64,000 nucleotides of DNA from Monosporascus cannonballus (taxonomy: Eukaryota; Ascomycota; Sordariomycetes; Xylariales). Below the pieces are notes generated by a model. That model saw only the letters and a program-made list of their open reading frames with translations. It was not told the DNA's origin and made no database searches. Positions 1-12,004 of the stretch are shown piece after piece (within the stretch, counting starts at the first letter, position 1; every line of letters begins with the position of its first letter). Where the stretch lies: contig QJNS01000017.1 of assembly GCA_004154925.1 (NCBI GenBank), forward strand, positions 372,001 to 436,000, written 5' to 3'. Both the position numbers and the translations under genes were made by a program.

Positions 1-636
1 GAGAAGCGGCCCGTCGACGCATCTGGCTCCGAGCCCGGGCCGACGCTCGTGTCGACCCTGAGGACCGCCGTCTTACTCGAGGCATACGTCAGGTTCTGAG
101 ACGAGAGTTAGCGAAAATGACGTCGTGGCGATTCAGTTCAGATGCATACCAGTATCGTGGCTTGTTCCCGCGGTACGTAATGGACAAAGCCCTGCGCCGG
201 GTCGTATCCGGTGAAGTAATTGAATTTATCGAGGAATTCCGTCCCCGAGTCTGCAAAACTCGTTAGTCGTCGTCCAAGCCCAGTTTGTCGAGAAGCTCAA
301 AAGGATAGCCTTACACTCGTCGATAAGCGAGTAGTCGAGCCTGGTGTAGTCCGGGTAGCGATTTGCCTCTGCGACCTTAATAGGGACCACGATCACCACG
401 ATGAGAATGACGATTACGATGGCGGCGACGATAGCCCATGTTCTCTTGCGCCAGTACTTTGGCTTCCACCACGGTTCGTTCTGCGCGTATCCCATGTTTC
501 TTTGCTCGGCCCACTGTGGTTGCGCAGGGTAAGGGGGAGGAGAGCCGGACGTCATTTCTACCTCTCCGTCGACGTCTCTGACTTGGAAAGTAGCAGGCCC
601 GGGCCCGTTGGGATGATGATAGTCTCCCCGTCCCAT
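1..636 (-). CDS. Membrane-anchored GH16 beta-glucanase-like protein, 5' part only
   Basis: Partial gene running off the left edge. Exons by hand: 315-636, 150-250 and 1-95 and beyond, with introns 251-314 (GTAAGG...CAG) and 96-149 (GTATGC, branch GCTAAC, CAG); the phases join cleanly. Residues 1-66 are a Pro-rich cytosolic tail, about 67-87 a strongly hydrophobic membrane anchor, then the segment beginning NRYPDYTRLDYSL. After splicing the frame reads YSGTEFLDKFNYFTGYD, then a Val-His-Tyr-Val stretch and VLRVDTSVGPGSEPDASTGRF. This is the start of the GH16 (concanavalin A-like glucanase) domain of fungal endo-1,3(4)-beta-glucanase-type proteins. The catalytic ExDxxE motif lies outside the window, so activity cannot be judged. 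Inferred role: type II membrane enzyme acting on cell-wall or environmental beta-glucans. The family call is fairly secure; the substrate is not. Confidence 0.82.
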
Positions 637-2061
637 ATTTGTAGATGTAGCTATGGCTGTGCCAATGCAACGACACGGGCTTGTATTTTAGGCTGCAAGC
701 GAGTGCAGATAGTTACTGCGCCCTAAAGCGCCTTGTGATAGGTTGGAAGGATGTATTATTTTCCTTGGAGCCGGTCGAACGGCTCCTCGTTGGTATTGGA
801 CTGTCCAAACGAAGGATTTGGTTCCGGCGCTTGCCCCGCTCCCCCTGCTGCAGGTATGAGGGACGATACGGTCGGCTCTTACTGTGCGTGATGTATCGAC
901 GTCGAACGGTTGCGGACAGCAGATGATCTTGTGAGACTTGACGTACGGAAGCTTTTATTGAACCGACATAGACTTTAAGCTAGGGTACAGGTAGCTAATA
1001 ACCATTGACTAAAGAGATAGGATGTTGGAAAATTCCCATCATACACGTATTTTACCCCACCGAAAAGAGGGCTGTACAGACATCGTCTCGTAACCGCCCT
1101 AACTAGCTAGTCGGTTACTTACATTAGAGGAAGACTACAAGTAAAAGAATGCTGACGCGCGGCGAGTTCCACGTTTGGGTCCCCAGGCCGTCTCAGACTG
1201 TTAATCAAGCCGAGCAGCACCTCATGAGGTAATGGGCCGACGGCGCCCGGCCTTGTTCACAGACCTAAAAACGCATCTCGAAACGCGGCTATTGCGCAGG
1301 GTACTAGGTAGATGTGGGCACCCGAAACCTTAAAACGTTTCTTAGCTCGTAGCTAAATTCACCAACGAAGCATCCCCTATGCGCGCCGCATGACATCAGT
1401 CAAGATGGCCGATCCCCAACGGTGCCTGGTACCTATTAGAGCGAATATCAACAACCACCGGTCTCTATTGTGTCGGCGTATTTCAGGCGCAATCCATCAA
1501 GGAGTGTTCGACTGGATCGCAAGTCCAGAAACGGCATAACCGCTTGGGAAGCTGCTGCCTAAAAAGACACGGACTTTTGGGACAGGTCACAGATGGATCA
1601 AAAGGCCGTTCTCGATATGGAAAGAAGCGTCGAATGATACGAGTGTGATGGTGTGGTGCCGGTCCAGTTTCGTAGATGGACAATTGCACGATTGGTCCAA
1701 CACGACGTAACATTCATCCATATTTATGGGCCTCCCAACAGGGGTACCTGCAGAGCCGTTTTGGATGGCTTGGTTCCAGCCGTCTTTCCGAAAAGCTTCT
1801 AACGATATCGGGCATGAGAGCAGGTTATCGAAGCTTGCCCTAGCGAGGCCATGATACTTACATAAGTACATCATATTTTTCTCTAATAGGATGACGGTAA
1901 AGGGAATGAAAGACGTCTGTCTCCTCGACAGCATCCCCATTATGCTCGTGAGGCATTCCTGGCGCGCCGGGCTCGTGAGTGCCTGGCTAAAGCCGACGGC
2001 TTATTCCACGGTTCTGACGAGAGCTCAAGGTTTAGGCTAGAGGGTTAGTTTCGCCTAAAAT
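637..2061. other. Intergenic, no gene recognised
   Basis: About 1.4 kb of mixed composition upstream of the GH16 gene. It holds only short ORFs (up to 117 codons, minus, 1587-1940) with no recognisable domain. It serves as promoter region for the GH16 gene and as the insertion flank of the pogo-type element. Confidence 0.6.
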
Positions 2062-2063
2062 TA

Positions 2064-2103
2064 ACCTCGGACCCCACCTAATGAATTACCCTAGCAATGA
2101 ATA
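2064..2103 (+). repeat. Left 40-bp terminal inverted repeat of the pogo-type element
   Basis: Perfect inverted match to 3860-3899; begins ACCTCGGACC directly after the TA at 2062-2063. The match stops at position 41, which defines the TIR length. Confidence 0.93.
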
Positions 2104-2190
2104 AGACTTTTCTCCATAACAACCACCACCCCTTATAACAACACTCTGCGATAACTCCACAACCCTTTAGTTAATTGATTTCGGGTAAAG

Positions 2191-3770
2191 ATGGTTGGTT
2201 TCGACCATAAGCGCAGAATTCAGGATGCCAAGGACTTTATTGCGGAAGGTGGTTCCGAGGCCCTGGCAAGCGCGCGATTCGAAATACCCCAGTCGACCCT
2301 GTTATACCGCGTCCATGGCATTAAACCGCGTTCCGAAGCCCAAAATAACGTACGTAAATTGTCGGATTAGGAAAAGGATAAATTTATTAATTAGATATTA
2401 CATGAAAAAGTATACGGCCGCGCCCCCATAAAGATTCAGATCTGTTAAATAGCAAAAACTTTATTAGGCTCTAAAAGAACCGTCGGGAAAAATTAAGTTA
2501 ATTACTTTATCGTACGTTATGACAAAATACATACGAAAAAAAAATACGAATTATGCCCCAGGACCGTTTAAAGGTACGCGATCACGACGATATTTGCGAA
2601 TTTTTTCCTTTCCTCGCCGCCGTCCGAACCAAATATAAGATCAAGCTTGCGAACGAATATAATATGAATAAAACGGGCGTCCAAAGGGGGAATAAACTAA
2701 TGGAACGGTCGTAAAATTTTTCGGAAACGGCTTACGCAAGGCTTGGAAAGTTGGAAGTAACGTTATGGGTATTTATTTCCGAGTATATCGGCTTTATATA
2801 TAGGAGAAATACGGCCGTATATATTTTCAGTAATTTTACCATTCAAAAGTAATAATTACCCGAAGATATCGAAAAAGCCGAATATACGTTAATTCCAAAA
2901 AGGTGGATTAATAACGTTATCGCATTAAAATAGTTAAAATCTATTTTCCTTCCGAAAATTAAGTTTCGTTTCCATAATAAATAGCGGTTATTTATCTTAA
3001 ATGGCCATGTTATATATATATTCCTTATTTTTATGTGGAAATACTTTAAGAACAAAATCGCCCTTATATATTTTCTATCTTATTCGAATGGTAACCTTTA
3101 GCCGTTCGACGTTGCCGTATTTTCCGTATTTAAAAAGGAATATCGTATCATTTTGCAGAAGGCCGGCGGATTATTTGTAATAGTTTTTAAATATAAACGC
3201 CGTATGCTGAAAGCGTATTGCGAAGCTGCCGAGATCGTCTTTACCGATAAGAACATTAAATCTGGATGGCGTTATACCGGTTTGTTTCCTTTTAAACTCG
3301 AAATAATATTAAGGGATCCCGAAATAATATCCCAGCCGGTCCTTAAGCCGAAAACATCTCCGGAATAAATAATTAATAGCTAAAACGAAATCGTATATAT
3401 TTTTATAAGGTTTTAAAGTTACGAAAAAATATACAAACGGCCTTACGTAATTAAGCGGAGGCGTTTTGCGATATACGGAAGGTAATAATTAAAGTTATTA
3501 AAAAACTTGATAATCTTAATATCGAAAACGCCATTTTCCGTTATAATAATTAGCTTTTGCAAACGAAATTCGAAAAATACGAAGATCGCAAACGCCAAAT
3601 TATTACTAAATAACCGAATAAGATTTTTGCGAATTTATCAAATATCAGGTCGGCTGAAGACAAAGTTATTAAGCGTTTAAAGCCTATAAAGGCTGGTAAT
3701 CAAATTCCAATTGACAGTTATATTGAAAAGCAGCCTGCTAAAAAAAGGTAACGCAAATCTAAATAGCCTA
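2191..3770 (+). pseudogene. Decayed pogo/Fot1 transposase (HTH-psq, HTH Tc5/CENP-B, DDE_1)
   Basis: From the ATG at 2191 the frame reads a psq-type helix-turn-helix (RIQDAKDFIAEGGSEAL, then STLLYRVHG), then a Tc5/CENP-B-like HTH (KDKFIN, HEKVYGRAPIKIQIC, KRTVGKN) interrupted by TAG/TAA codons. A DDE_1 piece near 2640-2700 keeps the family context, but the expected Asp of the YNMDE motif reads Asn and the following Glu reads Lys. The tail of the DDE domain is recognisable at 3153-3368 (FTDKNIKSGWRYTGLFPF), followed by a Lys-rich C-terminus near 3640-3770. At least six in-frame stops make it non-functional. The changes are explained by G-to-A and C-to-T transitions; frame shifts between segments were not resolved. 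Confidence 0.88.
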
Positions 3771-3859
3771 AATAGCTTTATTTTATCAAGAAATACGTTG
3801 TTGCGTTGTTAAAAGGCTTTGAAATATGCAGATTACTATCAATTTGTATGTATTTTGGC

Positions 3860-3899
3860 TATTCATTGCTAGGGTAATTCATTAGGTGGGGTCCGAGGT
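3860..3899 (-). repeat. Right 40-bp terminal inverted repeat of the pogo-type element
   Basis: Exact reverse complement of 2064-2103, followed by TA at 3900-3901. Confidence 0.93.
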
Positions 3900-3901
3900 T
3901 A

Positions 3902-5208
3902 GGGTCATAGTCTACGTAAGTTGCTCATATCTTGTCGAATTGACCCGCAAAGGCATTGATGAGCGAATCTCAACTCGATCACCACAATCGACTGTGAGGG
4001 CTGCAGCCATAGATATGAGTAACACGACTCTCTGTAGTGTATCCCACGGGCCATTCTCTCACACAGCCGTACAGGTCAACTTCGGGTTGTGCGAAGCGTT
4101 CCGCTACAGAGGTCAACAACGTCACTGCCTTATATCTATCTAAGAACGGGACTCTCTGATCCGAGTGCTGCGAAGCTGAAACATGGGACGCAAAACAGCA
4201 TCGGGGTGATGAAGAGAACGTGCCCTTCGGAGATCCCTTGCCGCCCCAATCTATTTTGACGCCGGGGGTCCCGTTCACCTGGTATCTACATACTAGTAGC
4301 TACGTTTGTAGGAGACGATCACCCGTACCGACAGAACAGAACGGATTAAGTTTCTGTTCGGCACTATATGAGACGGCGGAGACGCTCTATCGCATTGTCC
4401 TATGCAAAATCCCAGGAATAAAGTTCGTTCGGGCTTCTCGTTCCCCGTCAGCTCCACGCATAGCCAGAGCAGAAGGGGGCAATGTTGCGCTCGTTTGCTT
4501 CGTCTTCCGTTCAGTCCGGCCCCGGCTGAAGACGACCGGGCAATTTCAGAGGATACGGGATCCCTATGAAAGTGTGCTCGTCGATCCTCGAAACACCGAC
4601 CACGGTAGAGCATACAGAGGCCAATCCACGGGGATAGCTATCGCGCTCGTGCATACGGCGTGATGTTCGCACTACCAGCTTAGCATAATTGGGGCCAGTG
4701 GTCAGACATATCGGACGATTCTAGGCATATCGACGGTGCTTCCGACACGCTGTGAACATCGAGCCGTGGAAGAAAAGGGGGTAACGACGCAGTGGGGGTT
4801 TCCAGTATGATGTATGCTTAAAGTACTTAATCAACATCAACCGATTTGGCGGGGACTGGGCGGTCGGATCGTAACTGACCATCTGGGCTATGCCATGGTA
4901 AAATATATACTTTTTGCAGGTTATATCCCTGCCTCGGTAATGTGCATTTTAAACTAGCGACGTACAAATTATACTCGGTAGACCGTACCTCCAACGGAGA
5001 ACTGTGAAGTCGGACTAAGACATCAAGGCATGCCATGCTGTTGGGAGGCGCAGAGTGCTATAGTCTCAATGTGATATTATACATGAGACCAAGTCAGGTA
5101 AAGGAGCTTTGGTCAATTGTTTGAGGCCCTCGCACTCAGCAATAGATGCGTAGGCACTCCTAAATTATGAGCTAGACTTGGCTCTGCCTCCGGCTGGTGC
5201 ATACAGGC
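3902..5208. other. Intergenic, no gene recognised
   Basis: 1.3 kb between the transposon relic and the 3' end of the SNW gene. It contains a 147-codon plus-strand ORF (4220-4663) and smaller ones, none with recognisable domains, codon bias or splice logic. Nothing else is visible. Confidence 0.55.
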
Positions 5209-7138
5209 TCAGTCATCTTCTTCCACTCTAGCTCTCTTCGACTGTCGCGACTCGTCTTCCTGCTGCAACCCGTACCCTCTCTTCGACGACGAGCTCTGAT
5301 CCACTTCGGACAAGAACTTGTCCACATTGAACGGATCGTTTCCGGCATCCTTCTCGAACTGCACCGGGCCCTCGCGCGCCTGTTTTTCGCCTGCGTTAGC
5401 TCAAGTAAATAATCGAGATAGGAGAATCAACTAACCTCGGCATCTTCAGTTCCCTTGAACGTTCCCTTGCCCAACACATCACCGAATCGGCTGGCCTTCT
5501 GAATCTTCGCCATCTCACGATCACCCGCTTCCGCATCGTCGTCCTCCATGTTCTGACGGGGCCGGTAGATGCTGCTGATCGCATCCTGAGCTGCGAAAAG
5601 CGGCTTGTCGTAGGGGTTGTCCTCGTTGATCCCGCTGTCGAAGCCGCTGGTTTGGTTGAAAAGGCGAGAATCATACATACTCTCGGCCTGCGCCGTGGGC
5701 TTGGCCAGGCCCAGGGCGATTTTCTCGGAGATGTCACGGTTTTGTTCGCGCGCCATAACCTGGATACGTCTCTCTGCACCCATGCGAGACTGCCGCAATT
5801 TTCGCTCCTCCTCGCGACGCCTCTCCTGCCGTGCCTTTTCTCTTTCCCGAATTTCCGAATCTTCGCTATCCGAGCCGGACTCGGAATAACTGGGGCTGCG
5901 GGACCGTGACCTAGAATCCCTAGAACTTGCCGAGCTCCGTCGACGCCTCGTAGCATTAGCGCGTTCCTCGCGAGCTTTCTGGGCTAGCATTCGCAGGTTC
6001 TCCTCCTTTTGGGCTTTCTCTTTTTCGGCAAGCCTCTGCTGCATTAACGCTCGTTGCCTGACCTCCTCGCGAGCATGTCGATCTGCCATAAACAGGGCCT
6101 CGGAAAATTGTGCGAATTTGTCGTTGATAGTGACGTCCTGTAGACCTCTCCCATCCGCTGCCAATCGCTTGTCCAGAGGGACAGTGAAACCTTTGGGATT
6201 CTAAATCGCATTCCCAGGTTAGTATGGCTTGATAGAAACTGGACTGCATTGCAATCCCTCCGAATAGTGCTCACCTTCCAGTTCGAAACGGGAGGAGGTA
6301 TCTTCCACATCTCCTGATCTTCCGCGGTCAACTTACGCGGCGGGGATCTCAATATCGGCGGAGGAGGACTGGGCGGTCCGCGTGGGATTTTCTTGTGCTT
6401 GAATTTCGGCCTAGACTCCGGAGTTAGCGATCACGCTGTTCTAAAAGGACCACCAACGGTGCCAGAAGTTGCTTACGGTTCCATAGGATCTCTCTGCCGC
6501 TCGACGATCTTCATGATTCTGTCTTGCTTCTTTGAATTGTCTCCCATCTGGTTCGCAGGCTGATACCGGACGAAGGTAGTCTTTCGTTCAGAGATGTTGA
6601 CGTTCTTGGGCTTCTGTGCTGCCACCGCACCGCTGACGAGCGCGGCGAGCGCATTTTTCGTTTTCTCGGTCGTCTCCGACACCTTTTCCGCGTCCGGTCT
6701 GGATAGATCGATTTCGCCCGTTTCTGCGCGTTGCCGGAGGGGAATCAGGTCTTTAAACGAGCTCTGGACGACCCTCCCTTCGTTATGGCCCTGCCTAGCG
6801 ATTGCGTCGTATTTGATTTTGCCTTCGGCATCGACCTGAATCGCTAACGCGTTGGACGTGTTTCCCTTCTTCCCCATCTCGAGCGGGTACTGGGCAACGG
6901 GGATTTCCGGGAACGCGCCACCGTCTCCGAAGTCCTCCTGGGTTCGCGGTCGCCATCCTGACCGTTGTCCATACGGCGGGGGACCAGTCCTTCGCAGTAC
7001 AATCTGTGACTCGTCTATCTGGCCGGCGCTGACGATGCGGGGACCGCGTTGCTGGGCGTGCGCCGGGGTTTCCTCCTCTTCGCCCGTGTACTTCGGTTTC
7101 GGTAGAGCTTGCGCGAGTGATGCAGCTATCGATGCCAT
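5209..7138 (-). CDS. prp45: SNW/SKIP-domain splicing factor Prp45
   Basis: Four exons by hand: 6477-7138, 6275-6410, 5436-6200, 5209-5379 (introns 66, 74 and 56 nt); total 577 residues, usual for fungal Prp45. The N-terminal third (residues 1-220) carries the SNW-family block with RTGPPPYGQRSGWRPRTQED. Exon 2 carries PPKFKHKKIPRGPPSPPPP. The signature SNWKN is split by intron 2 near residue 266 and is followed by PKGFTVPLDKRLAADGRGL. The C-terminal half is a charged coiled-coil region with an RS-like stretch (SRDSRSRSRSPSYS) and ends in an acidic tail. In intron 3 a nearer CAG at the first acceptor would break the frame, so the second (AAAAACAG) was chosen. Family role: component of the activated spliceosome (NineTeen-complex-related) and transcription co-regulator in the nucleus. 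Confidence 0.95.
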
Positions 7139-8179
7139 GTTTTCGGTTGGGATGGTGGTTGGGGATGATTACCATTAGGTGGCATGCAGAAGATCCTTAA
7201 TCAGAGAGTTCCCTTGCTGCTATGAATCGTGGCTACTTCCTAGGTTTGATAGCGGCGTCGATGCCGGTCGTGGAAGTTGACGTCGGCAGAATTCAGTCAA
7301 GGTTATGAAGTATGAAGTACGAAGTACGAAGTACGAAGTGTTCAGCGGTTCAACTTCTTTTGTCGCATCCATAAGTAAAAGTGGGACTGCACTAAAATAT
7401 TGTGGCTGGGGCAGATTCAAGGTTCAAAGCCACACACACTCAGGGAATTAAGTGCACCTGATCTTCAATATCAAGACTTCGTTATGAAGGGATCTATATT
7501 TCGACTAGATTCTTCACTGGGAAGAATTGACACGGGAAATCTCTCTTCGCGTTGATACAAATATGTTGCAGAGAAATAGCTAAATGGAATGCTCAGGACA
7601 GACCTTGCGGCCATATACAACAGTCGTGCAGAAGATGTACCATGTCCACCCTTTACAACCCCTTGCAGTAGGTATCCCTTTCTGAAGCGTTGACTGCCCC
7701 CAGCGAACTGTCTCCCTGAACAATTGATATAGCTAAGGCGGTCCTCGACGCGAAACTATAAAGGAAACATAATGCTACTCAGATACATGTATGGGGCCTC
7801 TTCGGAGTTTTTGAGCAAGCCTTCGCAAGTTCTTTACATCGGTTGTGTGTAGAGTCCTATCCATGTTATTCTTAAGGTATACCCTCATAGTGTATCGTCG
7901 TGGGTCTCATGCATACGACCGTCGAACAACTTCCAGCCCGCACGATTATAGTTGGGAGATAGCACCTCGAGCCGCGTCGTTATTTTAGTCAAACCGTTAT
8001 TCCATAATACTTGTCATATTCGATGAATGAAGCCAACTGTCCGACCCCTCCTTTATGACTCCGATGTTTCTTTTTCCAGCCCCTATAGTACATGGTAATG
8101 GTTGAAGCGACGCAGTCCCGTACGGTAGATCCAGGCTCGTAGCATACATCCGAGAAGACGCCCTGACGGTGCGGACCGC
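7139..8179. other. Intergenic between SNW and p24 genes
   Basis: About 1 kb separating two minus-strand genes; it holds the 5' flank of the SNW gene and a short GAAGTAC repeat. No further coding region is recognised. The 85-codon ORF at 7989-8246 only overlaps the last exon of the p24 gene in its correct frame. Confidence 0.6.
7307..7340 (+). repeat. GAAGTAC microsatellite
   Basis: Five tandem copies of a 7-bp unit (GAAGTAT, three GAAGTAC, then a partial unit) about 170 bp upstream of the SNW start codon. Confidence 0.85.
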
Positions 8180-8991
8180 TCATACGTAACCTTTCCGGGC
8201 GCCCTAGAATAGTAATGTTAGCGTGAAGTTGAAAGACTCGAGGCACAGTATGCTGCTAACCTGGAAGAAAAACCTGACAACGAAAACTTGTAAAGCACCC
8301 ATGCAGATCACCATGGCGATCTGAATGAGACTGAAGTTGACGATTCTGTTCTCCGTGCTTCGGACGGTGCTAAAGTTGCGATTCTCTCGTGTACGGAAGT
8401 ATTTCTGGTTTCTCGTAATGGTAGATAATTGACCTGAAACCTTGTAGATGGATTCCTCAAGTTGCGACGTCTGTTCTGGGGGTGTTCCTGGCTTGGAAGG
8501 GATCTGAGCCCGTTTCTCCTCCTCGACCTACGAGAAGAGTGGTCAGCAATGTCGTGTGCATCACCGATTGGCTAGGCGAGGACTGACGGCAATCTCGAAG
8601 TCGACGTATTTGTCCGAGTAGGTACTCATCTCATTGTTGAAGCAGAACTTGTAATCGCCAACCTCGTTCGCCGTGAACACGAAGTCGCCCTGACGCTCCT
8701 TCTCACCATCCAGAATAACCTTGTCCCTGGGTCCTGTTACTTCATAGTCTATGTCGAAGGAGCCCCCTGATTGCACCTATATCCTCGACGCGTCAATTCA
8801 TTAGCGCATAGTCGTAGTCCCCCGGTTAGGTGGCTTACGGCAAAGTAGAAGGCAATCTTAGCTGCCTTCTTTTCCGCGGTAGTATAGAAACAGGCTTTCT
8901 CGTTGGCGGAAATCTTGTACGTCAGAGCGGTCGCAGACACCAAAGAGATAATCCAGGCAAGAAGCCCGACCGACAACGCCGTCGCTTTCAT
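8180..8991 (-). CDS. erp3: p24-family COPII/COPI cargo receptor, Erp3-like
   Basis: Four exons by hand: 8839-8991, 8588-8776, 8261-8527, 8180-8203 (introns 62, 60 and 57 nt); 210 residues, normal for p24 proteins. The start at 8991 was chosen over the upstream in-frame ATG at 9054 because it places a signal peptide (MKATALSVGLLAWIISLVSA) at the N-terminus. A GOLD domain follows, with conserved cysteines (KACFY and KFCFNN), then a coiled coil and the luminal stem YFRTRENRNFSTVRSTE. One C-terminal membrane span ends in FFFQ, and the cytosolic tail GARKGYV is encoded by a 24-nt last exon. The FF and basic residues of the tail fit COPII/COPI binding. Role: cargo sorting between ER and Golgi. Confidence 0.93.
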
Positions 8992-9772
8992 CTTGAGTCG
9001 AATTGCGGCAAAAAGGCCCTGAGCGACGTAGTAAATAGTGATGATGCTTTTCACTTTCTGGACACTTTGGCGCGGGCCAGGGGTCCCTCTTTCTGGCTGC
9101 TATAGGAATTGACCACGAATCGAATGCAGGTGCCACGCGAGCTCTTAGCGGCACGGGTTACTATGGAGGCCGAGCCTTTCAGCTCCAGTCACCTGGGCAG
9201 TCACCTCCCAGGGCTGCAGGTCCGGGCCAGGTGTCCCCGCAGGTGGCAGGTGGCAGGTGGCAGGTGCAGTTAGGGGGCTCGAGGTTCAAACAAGAAAAGT
9301 TCTTATCAGTCTTATCTCTTGCTTTTAAGCCACATATGGCTAGTATTTACCGACCATGATCTATGATTGCAAATGCTGATATCATCATCGGTGGGAGATT
9401 AGGTGCGCTTCAGCCACATTTAGTTTTCCCCCTGTCGTCATTGTGCTGTCGCACGTAAAAAGTGCAATCCGCTTTCGCGACGCATTCGACACGAGTTTAC
9501 CACCTTCACACCTTTTTCCCTGCAATGATATGAATGTAATACCGGCCTAGCCCTAGATTAAGACTTTAAGGTTCTTGCTTTTCTATATTATATAAATGTA
9601 GACAAACAGTCACACGGCAAATCCTCTTCTCGCGCTCCTCGGCATACATGAGCCCGTGCTTGTTTCTTCAATCGTATCGATCGCATGCCTGGCCTACCTC
9701 TTGTCTCTGCCACACCACATTCCAAAATTGGACGTCGAATCCATTGAGATATCCTGAATAGCACCGCTGGGA
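8992..9772. other. Divergent promoter region between p24 and PhoD genes
   Basis: 781 bp between divergently transcribed genes; contains the CAGGTGG repeat and an AT-rich stretch near 9580-9600 (TATATTATATAAATG). No coding feature seen. Confidence 0.6.
9240..9269 (+). repeat. CAGGTGG microsatellite
   Basis: Four tandem copies of a 7-bp CAGGTGG unit, the last slightly altered, inside the divergent p24/PhoD promoter region. Confidence 0.85.
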
Positions 9773-11829
9773 ATGGCCGTTCAATATAGAATGACGGCGG
9801 GCGTTGCCTCTGCCGTCATCAGAATCGCTTCATATGCCTTTTTAAGATGGGTATGTTGCTGTTAACCCATATCCCCTTGCCAAGTGCTTCCAACGGCTAA
9901 CTCATAAACCTACCATTCGCAGGCTCCTGTTCCTGTAAGTTGATCAGATATCGTCTCGTCGTTTTAGCTTCGAAGTCCGAGAACAATCTGTGCTGATAAA
10001 GCTAGCCGCTCATGAAAATAATCTACACGCTCTTCGCTATTTACGTGCCAACATTCATCACGAGCTACCTAAGCGAGCCCAACTACGCCGTCATTGACAA
10101 GGTCGGTGTGACCGTGAAGGACGTACTCTTAAACGAGGATGAACTTGCCAATGGGGGCACTGATGAAGCCGTTATTGATGAAGAAGTTGAGGTGGATGAA
10201 ACGGTGGCTGTAATCAAGGACCCTCCAAGTATATGGCGTACTCTGATCAGTGGCGTGCCGCACCCTAAAAGGAAGGTCGCGTCGATATTGACATTTCTAA
10301 TCAACGCTGCCTGTATTGGCATGGTCACCGACATGATCTACACCCCACGATGGTCATACCAGAGCCACGACGTATCATTTGCGCGAGTTGGGTACGTTTC
10401 AGATACCGAGGCAAAGCTGGTGATCCGCGAACCCGACCAAACCAAGATGCCCATCACTGTTCAGTTTCACGCCAAGGACGCGAAGGCGCCGTTCGAGGAT
10501 TCTCAGTGGCACGCAACTGGACGTGTTGGCTCGACGACCAATGAGACCGACTATACTGCGATTGTCACAATTCCTTTGACACATTCTTCCCAGCGCATAT
10601 ATGAGTGGAAAACCTCGAATAACCATTCCGGCGAGTTTACCTCCGCCCCGAGTCCAGGAAAGATGCCGGAGCTTTTCGACGGAAAATTCACGTTCCTGTC
10701 GACGTCGTGCCTTGTCCCGCGTCTTCCATATAACCCGTTAGATCACCCCTTGTCATTCCCGGGGATGAGGCACTTAGCAACGGTGCTTCCTAACCTGGGG
10801 GCACAGTTTATGCTGTTTCTCGGTGATTTTATATACATCGATGTTCCAAAGCGATTTGACCAGTCACCGGAAACCTACCGCCAGAAGTACCGCCAAGTCT
10901 ATGCCTCCCCCGACTGGCCCGCAGTAGGCCAGAACCTCAGTTGGATTCATATGTTCGACGACCATGAAATACAGAACGACTGGGACAGGAACTCCACCGG
11001 CGTGTACAGCACGGCGGTTGCTCCGTATCATCATTATCAAGCTGCTGCGAATCCACCGCCGGCGAAGAGATCCGGAGTATCGGGTAAACTTGCGCGTAAG
11101 GATGCCACGTATTATTCATTCGTCCAAGGTCCCGCCAGCTTCTTCATGCTAGACACACGATCGTATCGCTCGAGCAACTCGGAGCCGTTCGACAGCGCGA
11201 ACAAAACCATACTAGGTGACATCCAGCTGGAGGATTTCCTCGAATGGCTGCAGCGGCCCGAGCCAAAGGGTGTCAAATGGAAGATCGTCGCTAGCTCGGT
11301 CCCATTCACCAAGAACTGGAGAGTTAATACGCAGGATACCTGGGGCGGTTTCCTGGTCGAGCGTCAACGGGTTCTCGAAGCTATGTGGGACGCTAGTTAT
11401 CAACGAGGCGTGGGCATCGTGGTCTTGTCTGGTGATCGCCATGAGTTTGGTGCGACGGCCTTCCCACCACCAAAGGACGGAAAGTGGCCTGAAAGCGTGA
11501 CCGTGCACGAGTTCTCCGCCAGTCCATTGAACCAGTTTTACTCGCCTATCCCCACTTACAAGCAAACGGATGACGAGGACGTCGAGCTCAAGTATGTTAT
11601 GTCGCTAGACTTGAAAGATCGATAATTTGCTAACATAAATAGGTATATCAACTCTGGAAACTCCAAGTTCGGCGCCATCACAATTGAGAAGCACATGGAG
11701 GGTGACCAGAGCAGTTTGCTATACCAAATCTTCATCGACGGCGTGGAGCGGTGGAATACCGTTGTATTGTCGCCGATTGCGGCGGCTGGTGCTAAGTCCT
11801 CCTTCTGGGACAGATTCCTGTCTAAATAA
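9773..11829 (+). CDS. PhoD-like metallophosphatase, membrane-anchored
   Basis: Exons by hand: 9773-9850, 9923-9934 (a 12-nt microexon encoding APVP), 10006-11591 and 11643-11829; introns of 72, 71 and 51 nt; 620 residues. The N-terminus holds two hydrophobic segments (near residues 10-25 and 30-48) and a third near residue 105, so the protein is probably membrane-bound. The PhoD (alkaline phosphatase D) core is recognisable by FLGDFIYIDVP, HMFDDHEIQNDWD, FFMLDTRSYRS and VVLSGDRHEFGA, the metal-binding Asp/Asn/His blocks of the family. The last splice joins the residues VELK to YINSGNSKFGAI, the usual fungal ending, which supports exon 4. Phosphodi- or monoesterase activity is expected; the substrate is unknown. 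A start at 10012 would drop the first anchor. Confidence 0.92.
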
Positions 11830-12004
11830 TTGTATTGTATTTTTGGGAAAGGGAGTCCCGGGAATAGTCACATTTGAGCAATGAACCCGCCCGTAATACA
11901 GTTTAGCCTGCGCCTTTTATTTTCCTGTCTAGTTGAAAATCTCGCCCGGGAGGGCGTCCCTGAGTAAACATCGGCGAAAGAGTGAGTGCCTGACTACTCG
12001 CACC

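Larger units (their letters stand above)
2064..3899 (+). mobile_element. pogo/Fot1-type Tc1-mariner DNA transposon relic
   Basis: A 1,836-bp element bounded by 40-bp perfect inverted repeats (2064-2103 and 3860-3899, beginning ACCTCGGACCCCACC) and flanked on both sides by TA (2062-2063, 3900-3901), the target duplication of the Tc1/mariner superfamily. The interior is markedly AT-rich and holds the ruins of one transposase gene read on the plus strand. The size, TIR length and TA duplication fit the fungal Fot1/Pot2 group. Many stops and acidic-to-basic replacements fit C-to-T/G-to-A mutation of the RIP type. Confidence 0.9.

Noticed and set aside
1587..1940. 117-codon minus-strand ORF
   Set aside because: No recognisable family; low-complexity-free but unremarkable sequence in intergenic DNA.
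4220..4663. 147-codon plus-strand ORF
   Set aside because: No domain, no splice or codon support, and an overlapping minus-strand ORF of similar length; likely chance.
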